From Chitinophagales bacterium (GTDB lineage: Bacteria > Bacteroidota > Bacteroidia > Chitinophagales > Saprospiraceae): a DNA stretch of 64,000 bases. Position numbers and translations under genes: made by a program. Below the pieces are notes generated by a model. The model was not told the DNA's origin. It saw only the letters and a list, made by a program, of their open reading frames with translations, and searched no databases. Positions 1 to 12,700 of the stretch are shown here, one piece after another (the stretch's first letter is position 1; each line of letters starts with the position of its first letter). The stretch spans positions 62,001 through 126,000 of the forward strand of contig JAAFJY010000007.1 of assembly GCA_013299105.1 (NCBI GenBank). The letters run 5' to 3'.

Positions 1-11
1 ACTATTGTGTA

Positions 12-3000
12 TTATGGCTGTGGATACGCAGATTTGACAGTTTCACTTAGACTGGGTAAAGCAGTTGGTCTAGTAGGTATTGCATTTCCTATGAACATAT
101 GTATCTTCATCCCATTACTTGCATACCCTTCCCATGTGTTTGAACTAGTAAAACCCGGTCCTGGAGGAACCCAACTACCTGTGGTCATATTGAGACGTGC
201 ATAAGCAATCTCTTTAATTACCTTATCTTTAGTCCATTTATCAGGAAACATGTCGGATGGGTTTCCAACTTTTTTAACCCACCCTTTCATGGTTGAAATA
301 GGTCTTGGAGGGATTGCTGTAGGATCTGCAGGGATTTCTACATCTGCCCAGACGTATATTTCAGCACGATATGAATTAACGTCTGTATCAACACCAGATG
401 GTGTAATTGACCCCTTTTTGATTGCAGTTTGATGCCCTCTTGAATTTGGTGGATCTACAGGTATAGGTAAATCTAATAATGGATTATTATTTGCATCCAA
501 TAGAGGAGGCACTCGTATTGTGTAAAAGTCCACATGATTAAATTCCGATATTCCTTCTACATGATGACAACCTTTTATATCTTTCAAAGTATTGTTTATA
601 GGGTGTTTATTGCTATTTGGGCCGTGAACCCTGATAGTACCATCTGACAACATATGTTCCCAAAGGGTTGATGCGTTCGGATTCCTGGGAGTAGTCTCAA
701 GCATTTCCACCAAATCCCAATAATCTGGATTAGTTCTAGCATCAAGGGGCATATCCTGAAATCTTCGATACTTTTCAATCGCATTTTCAAGCTCAGAGGG
801 ACTGAGTTTTGATAAATAAAGCAAAAATTTATCATTTGCCCTACAGTCGTTAAAAATCTGTTTGAGTAAGTTAAGGTCAGATCTGCCTAGTTTTTGAACA
901 AGCAACAACAAATTTTTTAGTATCGCAAGGGGGTTGGAGCCTTTTAGTGTACTGACAATAAAAAAGAAACTTCCTTGTAAAGCGTTAGGGTCTAATCCTA
1001 TCTTTAGAAATGCTTCTGTCAAAGCCGGGATTGCAGCCAAATCAAAGGCATTCAAATTTGTGTTTCCTTTTGCACTTATATACAATAGTGTCACAAAATC
1101 ATCAACAAGTATAAGTTTAGCTTCAAAAGCTAGTAAAAAAACGTCATGAATATTTTTTACATACATAGTCAATCTTCTCAATGCAGCAATCGTTGTAGCA
1201 GGAGCATCCTTAACTAATGAAATATCTATGGTTAATTTTCCAAGCTTTCTAATTCCGGTAATCAAAAGTTGACCTCCATTGATCCCTATATCAGTTACCA
1301 TCAATAAGTTATTAACCTGTCGCAATGTGGCTAAAAACTCTTTTTTCTTTTCACTATCCGCAGGGTTAGGAAACAACAGATCGATATCTTGCTCAATGGT
1401 TGCAGCAGTGATGTCTGAAACAGCTGCAATAATACCGATAGCAAGCGTAACTTTTTCTACCATCTCTGCTTGTAGAGTCAATTCAGCCCCTACACCTACA
1501 TAAGAATAGAATCCTGCTGATGCAGCAATTGCAATGGCATTCAACCAGAATCTGGTTTGATATTCTTTTGACTTTATTTCTTCATATAGTTGCTGATCAG
1601 CCAAGAATTTAAGTACAAATGCAGGTAAAATCACTGATTTGCCTCGTTTAAGAAATTCTAATGTTGGATGATCGGAAGTAGGAATAATCTCAATAGTTTG
1701 GAAAATATTTAAATTCCTTACTTCGGATATTAAAGTATCATGACACGTATATTTTGCAATACCACCAGTAACAATAATAAATGTTTCTACAACAGGTATT
1801 TTAACATCAACATTCATTAAACAATTACTCAATGTTGCTGAAAATTTCACTTTATCATTAGGTGGGCTACAGCCTAAATACTTACCTGGTCTAAAAACAT
1901 GTTTTGAGTGTAGGGCTACTCGCTCCTCACTTTTGAGAGAATTCCACCAATTAAAGTAGACTTTGGAGAATACAGTAATTACTTGTGCATATTCTGTAAG
2001 GTCTTCACCTAAACCTTCTTCAGAAAACAAATTCTTCCACAAACCACAGTTAGCCTTCAAAACATCCATCACACATGTCGCCTTTTCGGGTGCCAATGAA
2101 GACAACAGAAGCTTGAGAAAAGCCGCTCGAAAAGTGGCTCCTCCTGCGAATTGTTTACCCGGTGGATTCGACAATAAAATCCTCACTAGCCTTTTCCTGG
2201 TATCACAATTGATGCGATCTAAAGCTGCGCTTGGAAGGGACACCAGGCTTAGTACCAATATGTCTTTTTGATCACTTGTGCTCAAAGTGTCTTTTACCGA
2301 TTCGTACCAATTTGCAAATGCATATAAAGCTGCTACATACTCTTCATGGCTGATTGATACGCCTAATTCATCGAGAGAACCTTGATAAACTTCTGCCATA
2401 AAATCGCTCCAGTATGCCTCATTAAAATCGGCTTTGGTAGCTACTTTACCTGCCAATAGATTAAAGGCCCTTGCTCTATCACAAAGTTTCTGCAATGCAT
2501 CGGGAGTATTTGCGTCATCTTTTTCACTGTCATAATATCTTTTACCTGGGCTATTGGCATATTGGCTACAAAAATCACAGGGTACAAATAAATTGTCTGG
2601 AATAATTTTTTTGACAATTCGACCATATATGCCAGTTTTTGACAGCGGTGTGAACTTGAATTTATATGTTTGAACAGCGCCCCCTCCTATTAATGGAATG
2701 GTAACTTCAATATCAGACCCTGAAATTTCCGTAAATCCTTTGAATGACTTTTTTTTGAAGTCTTCTGTAGAAGGGTAGATGACTATACTCTGCCCAAGGG
2801 TACCTCCCGAAGGTAAAGTTGTAGGTTTTTTGATGCCTTCATAATCGGCATATGTCATGAACCCTAAGAACTCTTTACTGTGAATTGTATAGACAGATAC
2901 ATATTGCACTTCATCAAGCTTAAAAGAGGTCAGGCATCCTCTTGGAAAACCATTAGGATCATTTTCATACGTAGTGTAAGCAGGTATTAGTTTCTTAGGG

Positions 3001-3764
3001 CCATTATAAGTCACCAAAGCACCCGATGGAAGAATGAAAAAGCCTGTTTTGATTACGTCACAATCTATCAACTCAGAAGCTCGTACTTCTTTAGTGTCTG
3101 TCTCATTGAGTTTATAAATCATCAACCTCATCGCATCAATCCCATCAGCCACCGCCGTTCCGCCGACTTTACCACTGGCCGCAGCCTCGCCCAGCTTGAC
3201 CAGCTCTGCTTCTATTTTTGCTTGTTCGGTCTCGCTGAAAAAACTGATCCTCGGCAAGCGCACCAAAAAGCGCACTTGCATTTTGGTGCCTTCTGCGCTG
3301 TACTCGCGCATTACCCAGATCTTGGCTTGGCCTACGATCGTATTGCCGCTGCGCAGTTCGGGTGCTTGCAGGGCAATGGGGGGAATGTTTCTGAAGCGGT
3401 CAGCCACCTGGTTGGCAAAAAAGTTGGGGTCCTGGTACAGGTTTTTGGGGTAAAAAATTTCATCATATACCTCCAAATCCAGAATCCCGTTGAAAACAGG
3501 CACCAGGCTGGCCGCAAAATCATTGGCTGCGGTTTTGATGCGGGCTTGGGTAAGGTCGGTGATGCCTGCCCGGTCCACGGTGCTGATCCTTACGGGCAGG
3601 GTATCGTTGGTGTTTTGGGCCAGCAAAGGCGACCCAAAACACGCGACGATGCCAATCATCAAAGAAAAAAACAGTCGGGAAGCGACTTGCTGGGCACGCT
3701 TGCTGGTAGCTGGGTGTTTATTTACCCAGTTTTCAAAGGGGAAAAAGTGAGGTACGTTTTTCAT
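12..3764 (-). CDS. Exported protein with C-terminal EndoU-type nuclease domain (candidate toxin)
   Basis: The protein has 1250 residues. A long polar N-region of about 30 residues precedes a hydrophobic stretch ending in SPLLAQ, which suggests an unusual signal peptide. The middle, about residues 55-1020, matches no family I recognise. The C-terminus (about 1030-1250) has the ordered features of bacterial EndoU domains: WEHM (His1037), GCHHVEG (His1067/1068), then SDMFPDKWTKDKVIKEI, WEG-x3-NGMKI, and a final SAYP, equivalent to the [ST]-x-YP that ends EndoU/Nsp15 proteins. Known EndoU enzymes cut RNA with two His, a Lys and a Ser/Thr-Tyr pair; cleavage here is inferred. No T9SS sorting domain is present. 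The gene lies 26 bases behind the 4294-residue gene on the same strand, so the two are probably cotranscribed. The stop codon is 11 bases from the left edge, so a following immunity gene would be out of view. Confidence 0.7.
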   Translation of the reverse strand: MKNVPHFFPFENWVNKHPATSKRAQQVASRLFFSLMIGIVACFGSPLLAQNTNDTLPVRISTVDRAGITDLTQARIKTAANDFAASLVPVFNGILDLEVYDEIFYPKNLYQDPNFFANQVADRFRNIPPIALQAPELRSGNTIVGQAKIWVMREYSAEGTKMQVRFLVRLPRISFFSETEQAKIEAELVKLGEAAASGKVGGTAVADGIDAMRLMIYKLNETDTKEVRASELIDCDVIKTGFFILPSGALVTYNGPKKLIPAYTTYENDPNGFPRGCLTSFKLDEVQYVSVYTIHSKEFLGFMTYADYEGIKKPTTLPSGGTLGQSIVIYPSTEDFKKKSFKGFTEISGSDIEVTIPLIGGGAVQTYKFKFTPLSKTGIYGRIVKKIIPDNLFVPCDFCSQYANSPGKRYYDSEKDDANTPDALQKLCDRARAFNLLAGKVATKADFNEAYWSDFMAEVYQGSLDELGVSISHEEYVAALYAFANWYESVKDTLSTSDQKDILVLSLVSLPSAALDRINCDTRKRLVRILLSNPPGKQFAGGATFRAAFLKLLLSSLAPEKATCVMDVLKANCGLWKNLFSEEGLGEDLTEYAQVITVFSKVYFNWWNSLKSEERVALHSKHVFRPGKYLGCSPPNDKVKFSATLSNCLMNVDVKIPVVETFIIVTGGIAKYTCHDTLISEVRNLNIFQTIEIIPTSDHPTLEFLKRGKSVILPAFVLKFLADQQLYEEIKSKEYQTRFWLNAIAIAASAGFYSYVGVGAELTLQAEMVEKVTLAIGIIAAVSDITAATIEQDIDLLFPNPADSEKKKEFLATLRQVNNLLMVTDIGINGGQLLITGIRKLGKLTIDISLVKDAPATTIAALRRLTMYVKNIHDVFLLAFEAKLILVDDFVTLLYISAKGNTNLNAFDLAAIPALTEAFLKIGLDPNALQGSFFFIVSTLKGSNPLAILKNLLLLVQKLGRSDLNLLKQIFNDCRANDKFLLYLSKLSPSELENAIEKYRRFQDMPLDARTNPDYWDLVEMLETTPRNPNASTLWEHMLSDGTIRVHGPNSNKHPINNTLKDIKGCHHVEGISEFNHVDFYTIRVPPLLDANNNPLLDLPIPVDPPNSRGHQTAIKKGSITPSGVDTDVNSYRAEIYVWADVEIPADPTAIPPRPISTMKGWVKKVGNPSDMFPDKWTKDKVIKEIAYARLNMTTGSWVPPGPGFTSSNTWEGYASNGMKIHMFIGNAIPTRPTALPSLSETVKSAYPQP

Positions 3765-3790
3765 GGTTGTATCGTTGAACTTGGGGATGA

Positions 3791-6700
3791 TTAATTTTGG
3801 TTATTAGCGCCGAAAATCAGCTGAAAAAACACGTTGGAATTGGGCGTACTGGACCCCGGCAAACGATAAGTCGCCAAGGCGGGTATGCTGCCTCCTGCTG
3901 GCTTGGGTGGGGTGCTGCGCACATAATTCAGCAGGGCATCATCGCGTTCGCAGCCCTTGCTGCTGCGGTCATCGCCACAGCGCTTGACGCGCTCGGCTTC
4001 CTGTTGTTCGGCCCTCGACTTGTAATCGTTGAAGTCTTGCAGCAATACGCCGTGCAATTGGCAATTCATACTGGTAGGCGTGTTGATCAAGAGGGCTTTT
4101 TCGCCTTTTTTACCCTGGGCACTGGCCTCACGCGAAGCAGGTGCAAAGTTCTGCATACTGGGGAAGCCCGTTGCTCCATACATTTTGCCAAAGTGCTGCA
4201 CAAACCAGGGGTAATTGTCGATCACCATTTCCAGGCCAATCATCGCGGTTTTGCTGCCTTCCAAGGGCTGGGTTTCGAGCGCATCAAAGGGCTCGGCACT
4301 CGGCGCATTGAACTGGAGGTCCATGCCCGACCAATTGCTGCCAGCGGCCGCTTCGAAAGCTTTCACCTTGTCTTTGAAATAATCGTAGCGACTGGTGCGG
4401 AAGGGAATGGTCAGCAAAGTGACATCGCCTGATACGATGGTCAAGGTATAGCCACTCGAAGGCTGCATGGCTTCCGCTGGTAACTGGAAATACAAGCGGC
4501 GTTCGCCACTGTTGTAGAGTGCCTGGAAAGTAGCATCTACTCCCGCGCCTTGAAACTTGGCGAATACGGGTTGGCCAAAGCCCAGGATGTCTTTTTGCCC
4601 CAGTTTGAGCTGGATATACCCCTGTCGATCCGCTTTTTCGAGTCGGTAAAAGGATTGCATGTTGGCCAGCGGGTAGCTGTAAGCCACGTTGGCCTGCGGA
4701 ATCGACAAGGTACTCGGCCCGGTACGGAACGACACGCTGTCTTTGTCCAGGATCAAGGTTGCGCCACTGCCGGAATAGACTTCCGCCACAAAACGGTAGC
4801 GCATGTTGGGAGACAGAAACTCTGCTGGAATGAAGGTTGCTTGCAGGCCGTCACCACTCAACTCGTACTCGCCCGCCACCAATTGACCCAATGAATCGCG
4901 CAGGATCAGGGTTCGGATCAGTGGCTTTACATTGAAGGGCTCTCCTTCTTCGTCGATCAGGTTGCTTTCTTTGTTGATTGGCAAAGTAAAGATCGCCTGC
5001 GGGCGGGTGAGGGTATGGAGTCGGTTGGCCCCGGTAGCAGGCCGCAATTCGCTCAAGAGTTCAATTTCCCGTTCTTCAATGGGCTGACCAGTTTCGTCCA
5101 GCATTTCGCATGCTTTCCCAATGCTGAATTTGAAGTTAAACTTGCCCTTCACCAATCCGCCCAGAATGGCATACCTACCCGCCAAGCTGCCCTTGGCCCA
5201 AAACGGATTGGGCAACTGGCCTTGCAAGGCTACTGCGGCTGCTACGCTGGCAATGGGGAATTTTTTGTTCCGCTTTTTGGAAAACAAGCCCACCTCGGCC
5301 TGCACAAAAGCCCACATCTGACCCGATGCATACCAGCCATTGATGCCCAATTCACCGCTGCCTGCACAGTTCACCCCCTGGTATTTTTGCAATTGGAGGT
5401 CAAAGCCCAAGCCTGCACGCATGGAGGCATAAAGGATCAGGAACTTTAGTTCTCCAAGATTAAACTCGATGTTAGCTCCAAAGGCGAAGCCATTGCCACT
5501 GGCCCTGCTACTTTCGGATCCTTGGGTCAAACCAAGCTCAGTGAGGTCTCGGATGTAGGCGGGCAAAGGCGGCATGGGCGGGATGTCGTTGCCAATGCAC
5601 AAGTAAGCACTCAAGGTAGCTGCGTCTTGGGGCAAAAATGGCACTTTCATGTTCAGGCGCACCCGTTTAGCGGTATCGGTGGGGTGCCCGATATTGATGA
5701 ACCATTTTTCTTTGGAGAAATGGAATTGTGCGTCGCCTCGGCCGTTCAGGTTGGGTGTATTGAAAAACACCCTGAAATTGGCGTCAAAGACCTTTTCGTC
5801 AAAGTTATATTTGATGCCAATGAAACCCGAGACCTTTGAAAGACTAGGGACTGTTTCTTGAGGATTGGCATCACCACTTTCAGGTCCTTTTACGGGTATG
5901 CTCGCAAGGTCAGGCTCACTCATGAATTCGATATAGCCATCAATATTCAGCTTGCTGATGCCACCGCCATTGCTGTTGTCGCTGGAATTGAAGATGGCTT
6001 CTAAACCAACAGTTGCATTAAAAGATTCTTCATTTTCAGCGGTTAACTTCAAAGCCAAGCGAAGTCCAATTCCTTTGCCTGGGTCGGGGTAGTATTGGAC
6101 GCCCGACAAAGAGGTACCCAAAGCAGTGAGCGAAGGACTAACTCCTGAGGGACTTTGCCAGCCTACTGGGAAAGTAGATTCATCCGAACGATCCATGCGA
6201 TAAGAAAGCCCGCCACCTAATTTGCGGATAAACATTGGGCCCAAGGGGACTCCTGGCTTAGGTAAGGTCGCCATTGCATCCACCATGAAGTATTTGTAAG
6301 TACCCATGTTTCCAAACTGGCCCAAGACGTCAACTCCGGCATCAATTTTGGCGAATTTTGCAAAAATGATGCCTCGATATCCCGTGCCAAAACCATTGCT
6401 GTTTGACTCGTCAAACCTGGCTATATCGCCACCAATGCTCGTTCCTTTGATCTCACCTTTAACCTTGAGTCTATTCAATCGCAGCCCCTTGCCGACCCAG
6501 CGCTGGCGGTTGTTTTCGGTTTTTAACACGCCATAAATTTCAAAGGCACCACTGGCCGTGATAGGGAAGTCATCGGCTAATTTCAGGTCCATGTTGCAGG
6601 ATAGCCCTGCCTCGTCATTTGGCTTGGTAAAAAACTTAAGTTGAGAAATCTTGGTCGTGAACCCATCCGTTTTAGTGCCGACGGTATCAGGTAAAGTCCA

Positions 6701-9700
6701 ATTGCCAGGGCTGAGATAAGGTGCTCGGTTACGGAGTTTCAAGCCATTAAAATGAAGCGTTGAAAACCCAATCTTGAAGCCTTTTCCACTGGACTTTGAC
6801 GTGTCTTGGGGGTTACTGCGCTCCGCAACAGGATTAAGTCGAACCGAGCCATTTAGAATTGCTTCAGCGGTGAATTGTCCACCTGCCAGGGTCATTTGTA
6901 CAGCGGAGTTGGTCAGGGTAACTTGTGCTTTCAACAAGTCCATTTGCATCTCCTCGCGTGGGATGACGCGGAATCGGTACACGTTTTTCGGTTCTATCAT
7001 GCCCTTGTAACGGAAGCAATCTTCCGGGCCAATTTCGCCATCAGGTTTGCCAAACAAAGGCAGGTGCAAATAGCCCGCCAAGCCTGCGCCAACGAAACGA
7101 TTGGCCATGAAGCGGATACTCGCAGTGTCGATCGAGCCCGCCCAGCCGGAGAAGTTGCCTTGTGAAAGCGGAACCAGGTTGGGGACCAATACATAGCCGC
7201 TTACCCCTTGGTCGTCATAAATAAATTCTTCAGCTTGAATATTGATCGACTGCACGCTATTCCCAGCCATGAAATTGGGGAAGGTGAAGGATACATTGCC
7301 CAAGTAGATTCCTCTCCACCTTGGCCCACTGTTGTTGGTGAAAGTGTAGCCTTCGGGGAAACGAATCACACTGGGCGTTTCGGTGTCGCTAAAGTCAGCA
7401 TAAGCGTCGGTGATCGTGAATTTGAACTCTTCGTAGCCCTTGATGGCAAAAGGATCGACCGTTACGCCGACGACGAAGTTGTTGAAATCGGCTACAAATG
7501 CATCAATATGTGCTTTGACCCGGGTGCCACTTGAATCGACAGTTTGGGTGCCTGGCACGATTGGCACAACGATGCTTTCGCAGAGCTCAATCACCGCTTT
7601 CACCTTCACCCCTTTGAAGCCAGAGCAATCCCAGGATACGTAAGTTTCGTTGGGTTTTAAGACCAGCATGGCCGAGTTGCTCAGGCGAATTTCAACGGCA
7701 TTGGCGAGGTAAATTTTCCCTTCTGCCGACAAGCCTGCGGGGGTGAACGGAATATCCAAACCGCGCAAGGCAATTTCTTTCCCACCAAAGCTGATGATGA
7801 TGTAAGTATTGATCATCGGCCCACTGGGCGAAATCCTGACTTGGTCAAAAATGATGGTTTGGTCTCTTCCTCCAATTTCCTTGTTCAGCTCAAGGGGGAA
7901 AAAGCTGGCTTTCCCTTTTATGGTGTCGGTTGGGTCAAAGGCTTGGCTTTCGCGTTTGCGGATGATGTCGCGCAGCAAAAACGCCCGGTGTACCCCGCCT
8001 ATATATTCAGCGCCATTTTCCCATTCAGCCCTGCGGAGGCTTTCCCATTGCAGTTTTGCTGCTTCCAAGCGGGATTCATCTGCTGTTTTTTCGCGCAGAT
8101 TTGCTCCCCAGGCCCTGGATTGGCGAATTTTCTCTCGTAAAGGTGTTGCTTCGGTACTGCCAATCCTGCGGAATTCAAATTCATTGATGTTGTTTGCATA
8201 GCCGCCAACTTCGACTTCGAGCCAATCGAATAGGCCGCCGGGCTTCTTCAATTCTGCAATCTCCGTTGTATCCAATCGTTTGATGCGTTCGACCATTTCC
8301 CGAACCAGATTGCTGAGTTCGGGGTCTTTTTCCAGGCGCTTCAAGACGGACAAAAGGGAATGCAATTTTGCCAACTTTTCATCACACTCAAACAGTTTCA
8401 TGTGCCGCTGTTGCAATTGAAGATGATCGCCATCTCTGGCTACAGTTTCTGGTAATAACTTTGGCCTTAGCTTGTAGTTTTTCGACAAGCCCTCGGAATA
8501 ATATTTGCCTCCCAAGCCAAAAACCATAGAGCGTTGTTCCAGCCCCGTATTTAGAAAGGCGGTATCAACCTGTTTACGAATCGAATCACAATCAGCCGAC
8601 AGCAAGGCGATTAAAGAATCAGTTTCTTCAATCATTTTTTTCAAAATCTTCACCACCATAGGCCGGATGGTATCTCTAACTTCATTGGCAAAAGCGATGC
8701 CAGCAGGAGTTTGAGGGCCTTTCAATGATCCACTGGTCAGCCAATAGTAAGGACCAGGGCCTTGGGGGTCACATTTATTACCCAAGGAGTCCACCCCCTG
8801 GGCACTACAGCCTTGGGGATTGTATTTGGTACCTGTTTCGATGTGGTTGCCCTCGGCATCGAAGCCATTGGGATCTCTGCGTGGATCGAAAGGATCGCCA
8901 GGTTTGTAGCCTTTGTATGGTGGCTGATTGACGTAGCGGCCGTCTTCGTCAAAGCCGCCATCGTTTTCGCCATTTGGGCCAGCGGCTTCTTTGGGAGGCG
9001 GCAAGCAGATGTCGAGTTTGGCGCGAGCAGTATCAAAAGAAGGAGGCGTAAAGTCACCATCAGCTATCGAAGTCATTTCCCCGGAGAGGGCCTGGTAGCC
9101 TGTATTGAGGCGCAGGTTGTTGAAACGGAAACGAGCGGGTTTGTTGGCGAAAGGAATAATGGCCACCGCTTCGCCTGAATAAAACCCATTGGCATTGGTG
9201 TTGGGGCCGTCGATACTGACCACCTGGGCCACAAAACCATAAACATCCAGAATGTCTTTGGGGCGGAGTAGCAGCAGCGGATTTTGGTTGCTGGGCGGAT
9301 TGGCCAGGTAATTGTCGCCGCAATTGTATTTGGGCACCAATCGGTATTCTTCCTCAACTGCTGCCTTCCGATAAGTGATCGTCTGGGTCTGTTGGATGCT
9401 ATTTCCACAAGTGTCCCTAGCCGTCCAATGGAAGCGGACCGTTTTGACGCTGTCCGTTACGGTTGAATCGATCACCACCGTGGTGCGTGGCAACAGGTCA
9501 CAGTTGTCGGTAGCGATGGGGGTTTCGGTTGGCAAAGGCAGCCCCCAAGCCAAGGTGGCGTTTGGAGGGAATTGCACAAACCGGGGCCGGATGGTATCCT
9601 GGAAACGAATGGTTTGGGTAGCACTGACTCGGCGTCCGCATTCGTCGCGGGCTACCCAAGTGCGGGTCAACACCTTGCTGCAAGGCGAAGGACCACCCGA

Positions 9701-12700
9701 CCAAGCGTCGTTTTCGATGCTCAAACGCACGGGGCCGCAGGCTTCACAGCCTTTCAGCCATTGCGCACTGAAGGTATAACGCTCCGGGGCCGTGACCGTC
9801 AGCGAATCTACTCCAGTTCCACGGCGCGTGATCACGCTATGGCTGGGTAGATTGCGCTGGGTAGTACACGGAAGGGTGATTTCAGTAGCTGATAATTGCA
9901 GGGCAAAGCCAGCGGGCACCACGGTCGATTGTGCATTCAGGGTACAGCCTACCCCAGCGGCTGCATTCAGGGTATATTTGCCGAGCTTTTTGATCATCAC
10001 GGCATAATTGTTGCCGATCACCTGACCCAATGAATCTTTCCAGACGAAGTGGTGGAAAGGCCCGGGGGCGCTCAAGCGGATGGAATCCCCGCACAAAGAG
10101 GCCAGCGAAGGTTCGATTTCCAACTTGATACCAACCAGGTTTTTCGTAACAGTGGCTTTCGCTGAACCGACATTGTTGCCCGGATTCTGCTGAAAAACCT
10201 CATAGACCCCAGGCAAAACGGGCATAAAACTCCGCCCGGTGCCCACGATCAGGCCAGTTTCGTTTTTCCAGACAAAAGGTCCGATTCCGCCGCGCACGGT
10301 CAATTTGGCGTCTTTGTCTTCGCACAAATTCAGCAGCGGTGGGTCTATGGCCAGACGGGGGCAGACTTCTACCCGGTAAGTGAGGGTATCGAGGATATTG
10401 CCGTCGTCGTCGGTGATCAGCAATTGGTAAACGGTGCTGGAATCGGGGGCGGCTTTGGTGTACGAGGCCAGGGGATTGGCCAGGCCGTACTCTGGAATCC
10501 ATTTTAAGCAGAAAGGATTCAAACCCTGCTGGCCGACAAAAACCGAGTCGCCATTGCAAACCTGGATGCAAGTATCGCCACTGCCCAAAAGGAAGGAGTC
10601 CATTACTTCAACGCAGCCCGAAGGCAGGGTTTTGCGGCGTGGGTAGTAAAATCCTTTGCCCAGGCCATTGAAGATGGGCGAAGACTGCCAAGTGTCGCCG
10701 CCGTCGATGCTATACTGGTGGGCAATGCCATTGCCTTCGCTGCGGAAAACCAGGCGACCGTCGGCGGTATCACAAGCAGTGGTGAAACCCAATGAAGCAA
10801 TTTCAAACGGGATGTTGTCGCGGATGGTGATCCACAAACTGTCTTTGCAAGCGGTAGAATCGCTGACCCGAATCAGGTGTCGGCCAGCTTTGATGCCTAC
10901 AAAAACGCTGTCGAATTGCACTGCCGAGCTGTCCACTTGGTAGCTGATTTGGCCTTTGGCCCCACTTACGCGAATGCGCAGGGTGTTGTTGTTGTCGTTG
11001 CAATCGCCAGTGTTCGACACCTGGTAGTCGATGATGTCGAGCTTGCGCTCCTTTACGTTGACGATGACCGAATCTTTGCAATCTGCCAATTGTACCCGCA
11101 GCAGAGAGTTGCCCAAAGGCAGGCTGTCGATGCTCAGTTGGGACTGTGGGTTGCGCCAGTTGAGCTGTACGATGGGGTTGCCATTGCTGCTGATGCTAGC
11201 TGGGAAATAGATTTGCAGGCGCGCATTGCCAGGGGCGCAATCGTCGGTGTTGAACAGTTGGTAAGACCACCACTCGGCGGGCAATTCATCTCTGACATCC
11301 AAGACCAAACTGTCCCGACATCCGGTGGAATCGCTGGCATAGACTTTGGTGAAGCGGCTGCCTGAGGTAAAGCTCGGTGGCAAAACCTGGCCATTCGGCA
11401 AGCGGAAAGTGACCGGACCCCGCTGGTTTTGGGCCAAAAGATTGACTTCTACATTTTCAAGGATACAATCGGCCTGGTCATTGAGTTTTTGAGCGCTGAT
11501 TTGCAGGGGCTGGTGTTCTTGAATAGTGATCGTATCCCAAGCAATGCAGCCACTTGATTTGTAACGAATACCCACCCGATACGTACCTGGGCTGAGGTTG
11601 CGGAAAACAGAATCGGCCTGAAAAGGACGGCCCTCGATCACATAATCCACCGAATCCGGGTGCTTGATGTCCCCCTGGATTTTTACCAGGATGTTGTTCT
11701 TCACACAATCGGCGGTGTCCAGCAAGGTGATTTTCTGCAAGCGGGCCATGCTGCGGTAAGGCCGCAGGTCGATGCGGATGGAGTCTGTGCAGATGGTGGT
11801 TATTCGGACGGGTTGAATTGGTGAATTTGGATCGACATAAGGGAAACAAGACCCATTTTCAGCACTCATCACCACCGTATAAACCCCTGGATCAAGGCTA
11901 AAGGAGCCTCCACTTTGCGCAGCCTGCCCCTGGACAGCAAAAGTCCTGGACCAACAAGCATCGGAGGGCTTGAGTTGCAAATTGACTTGAACTTTGGGGC
12001 TGCAATTGGCTCCGACGATTGAAAAGGTGTCAATGCTTGGTGCAATGCGCTCATTGACCCGAATGGTATCCGAGTGTTCGCAGCCTACGGAGTCTTTTAC
12101 CCATACCGTTTGCAAGCCATTGCTCAGGACTTTCAATACCGAGGTAGTATCGTAGGCTCCTGCGCCGAGGCGATACTGGACTTTACCTTGGGCATTGCTA
12201 CTGCGGGCTTTGATGCTGGCGTTGCCTGCAGAGCAGTCCATTTCACCATTCACACTCAAGGAAAGGCCGAGTTTGGGTGGCTGTTGCAAGGTGTAAGATT
12301 TTTGCCAGGAGCAGCCATTGGCGTCAGTAACGGTGACGGCATAAGGGCCAACAGGTAAGTTTTGGATGCTGGCGGTAGTTTGGCCGTTGCTCCAGGCATA
12401 AGTATAAGGTTGGGTTCCACCGGACACCGTGAGTGAGATGCGACCAGTAGCCGTACCAAAACAGCGCGGATTGACGACCATGTCCACCACGCTCAAGGCA
12501 GTAGGTGGTGTGAGGGTCAAAATATTCGACATGCCCACGCAGCCACTGCGGGTGGCGGTCAACAAGTAGGCTTCCATCTGAGTAGGGGCTACGCGGATGC
12601 CAGGCGTGGTTTTGCCATTGCTCCATTGGTAGCTGGTGCTTGGCAGCAGTCCAGCGGCGCTCAGGGTCACGCTATCGCCCGCGCAATTGAGGGGGCCGCT

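Noticed and set aside
3222-3794. Open frame of 190 codons on the plus strand opposite the EndoU-protein gene
   Set aside because: It lies wholly antisense to the signal-peptide end of a clear gene, has no domain and no promoter, and its composition mirrors the minus-strand codons.
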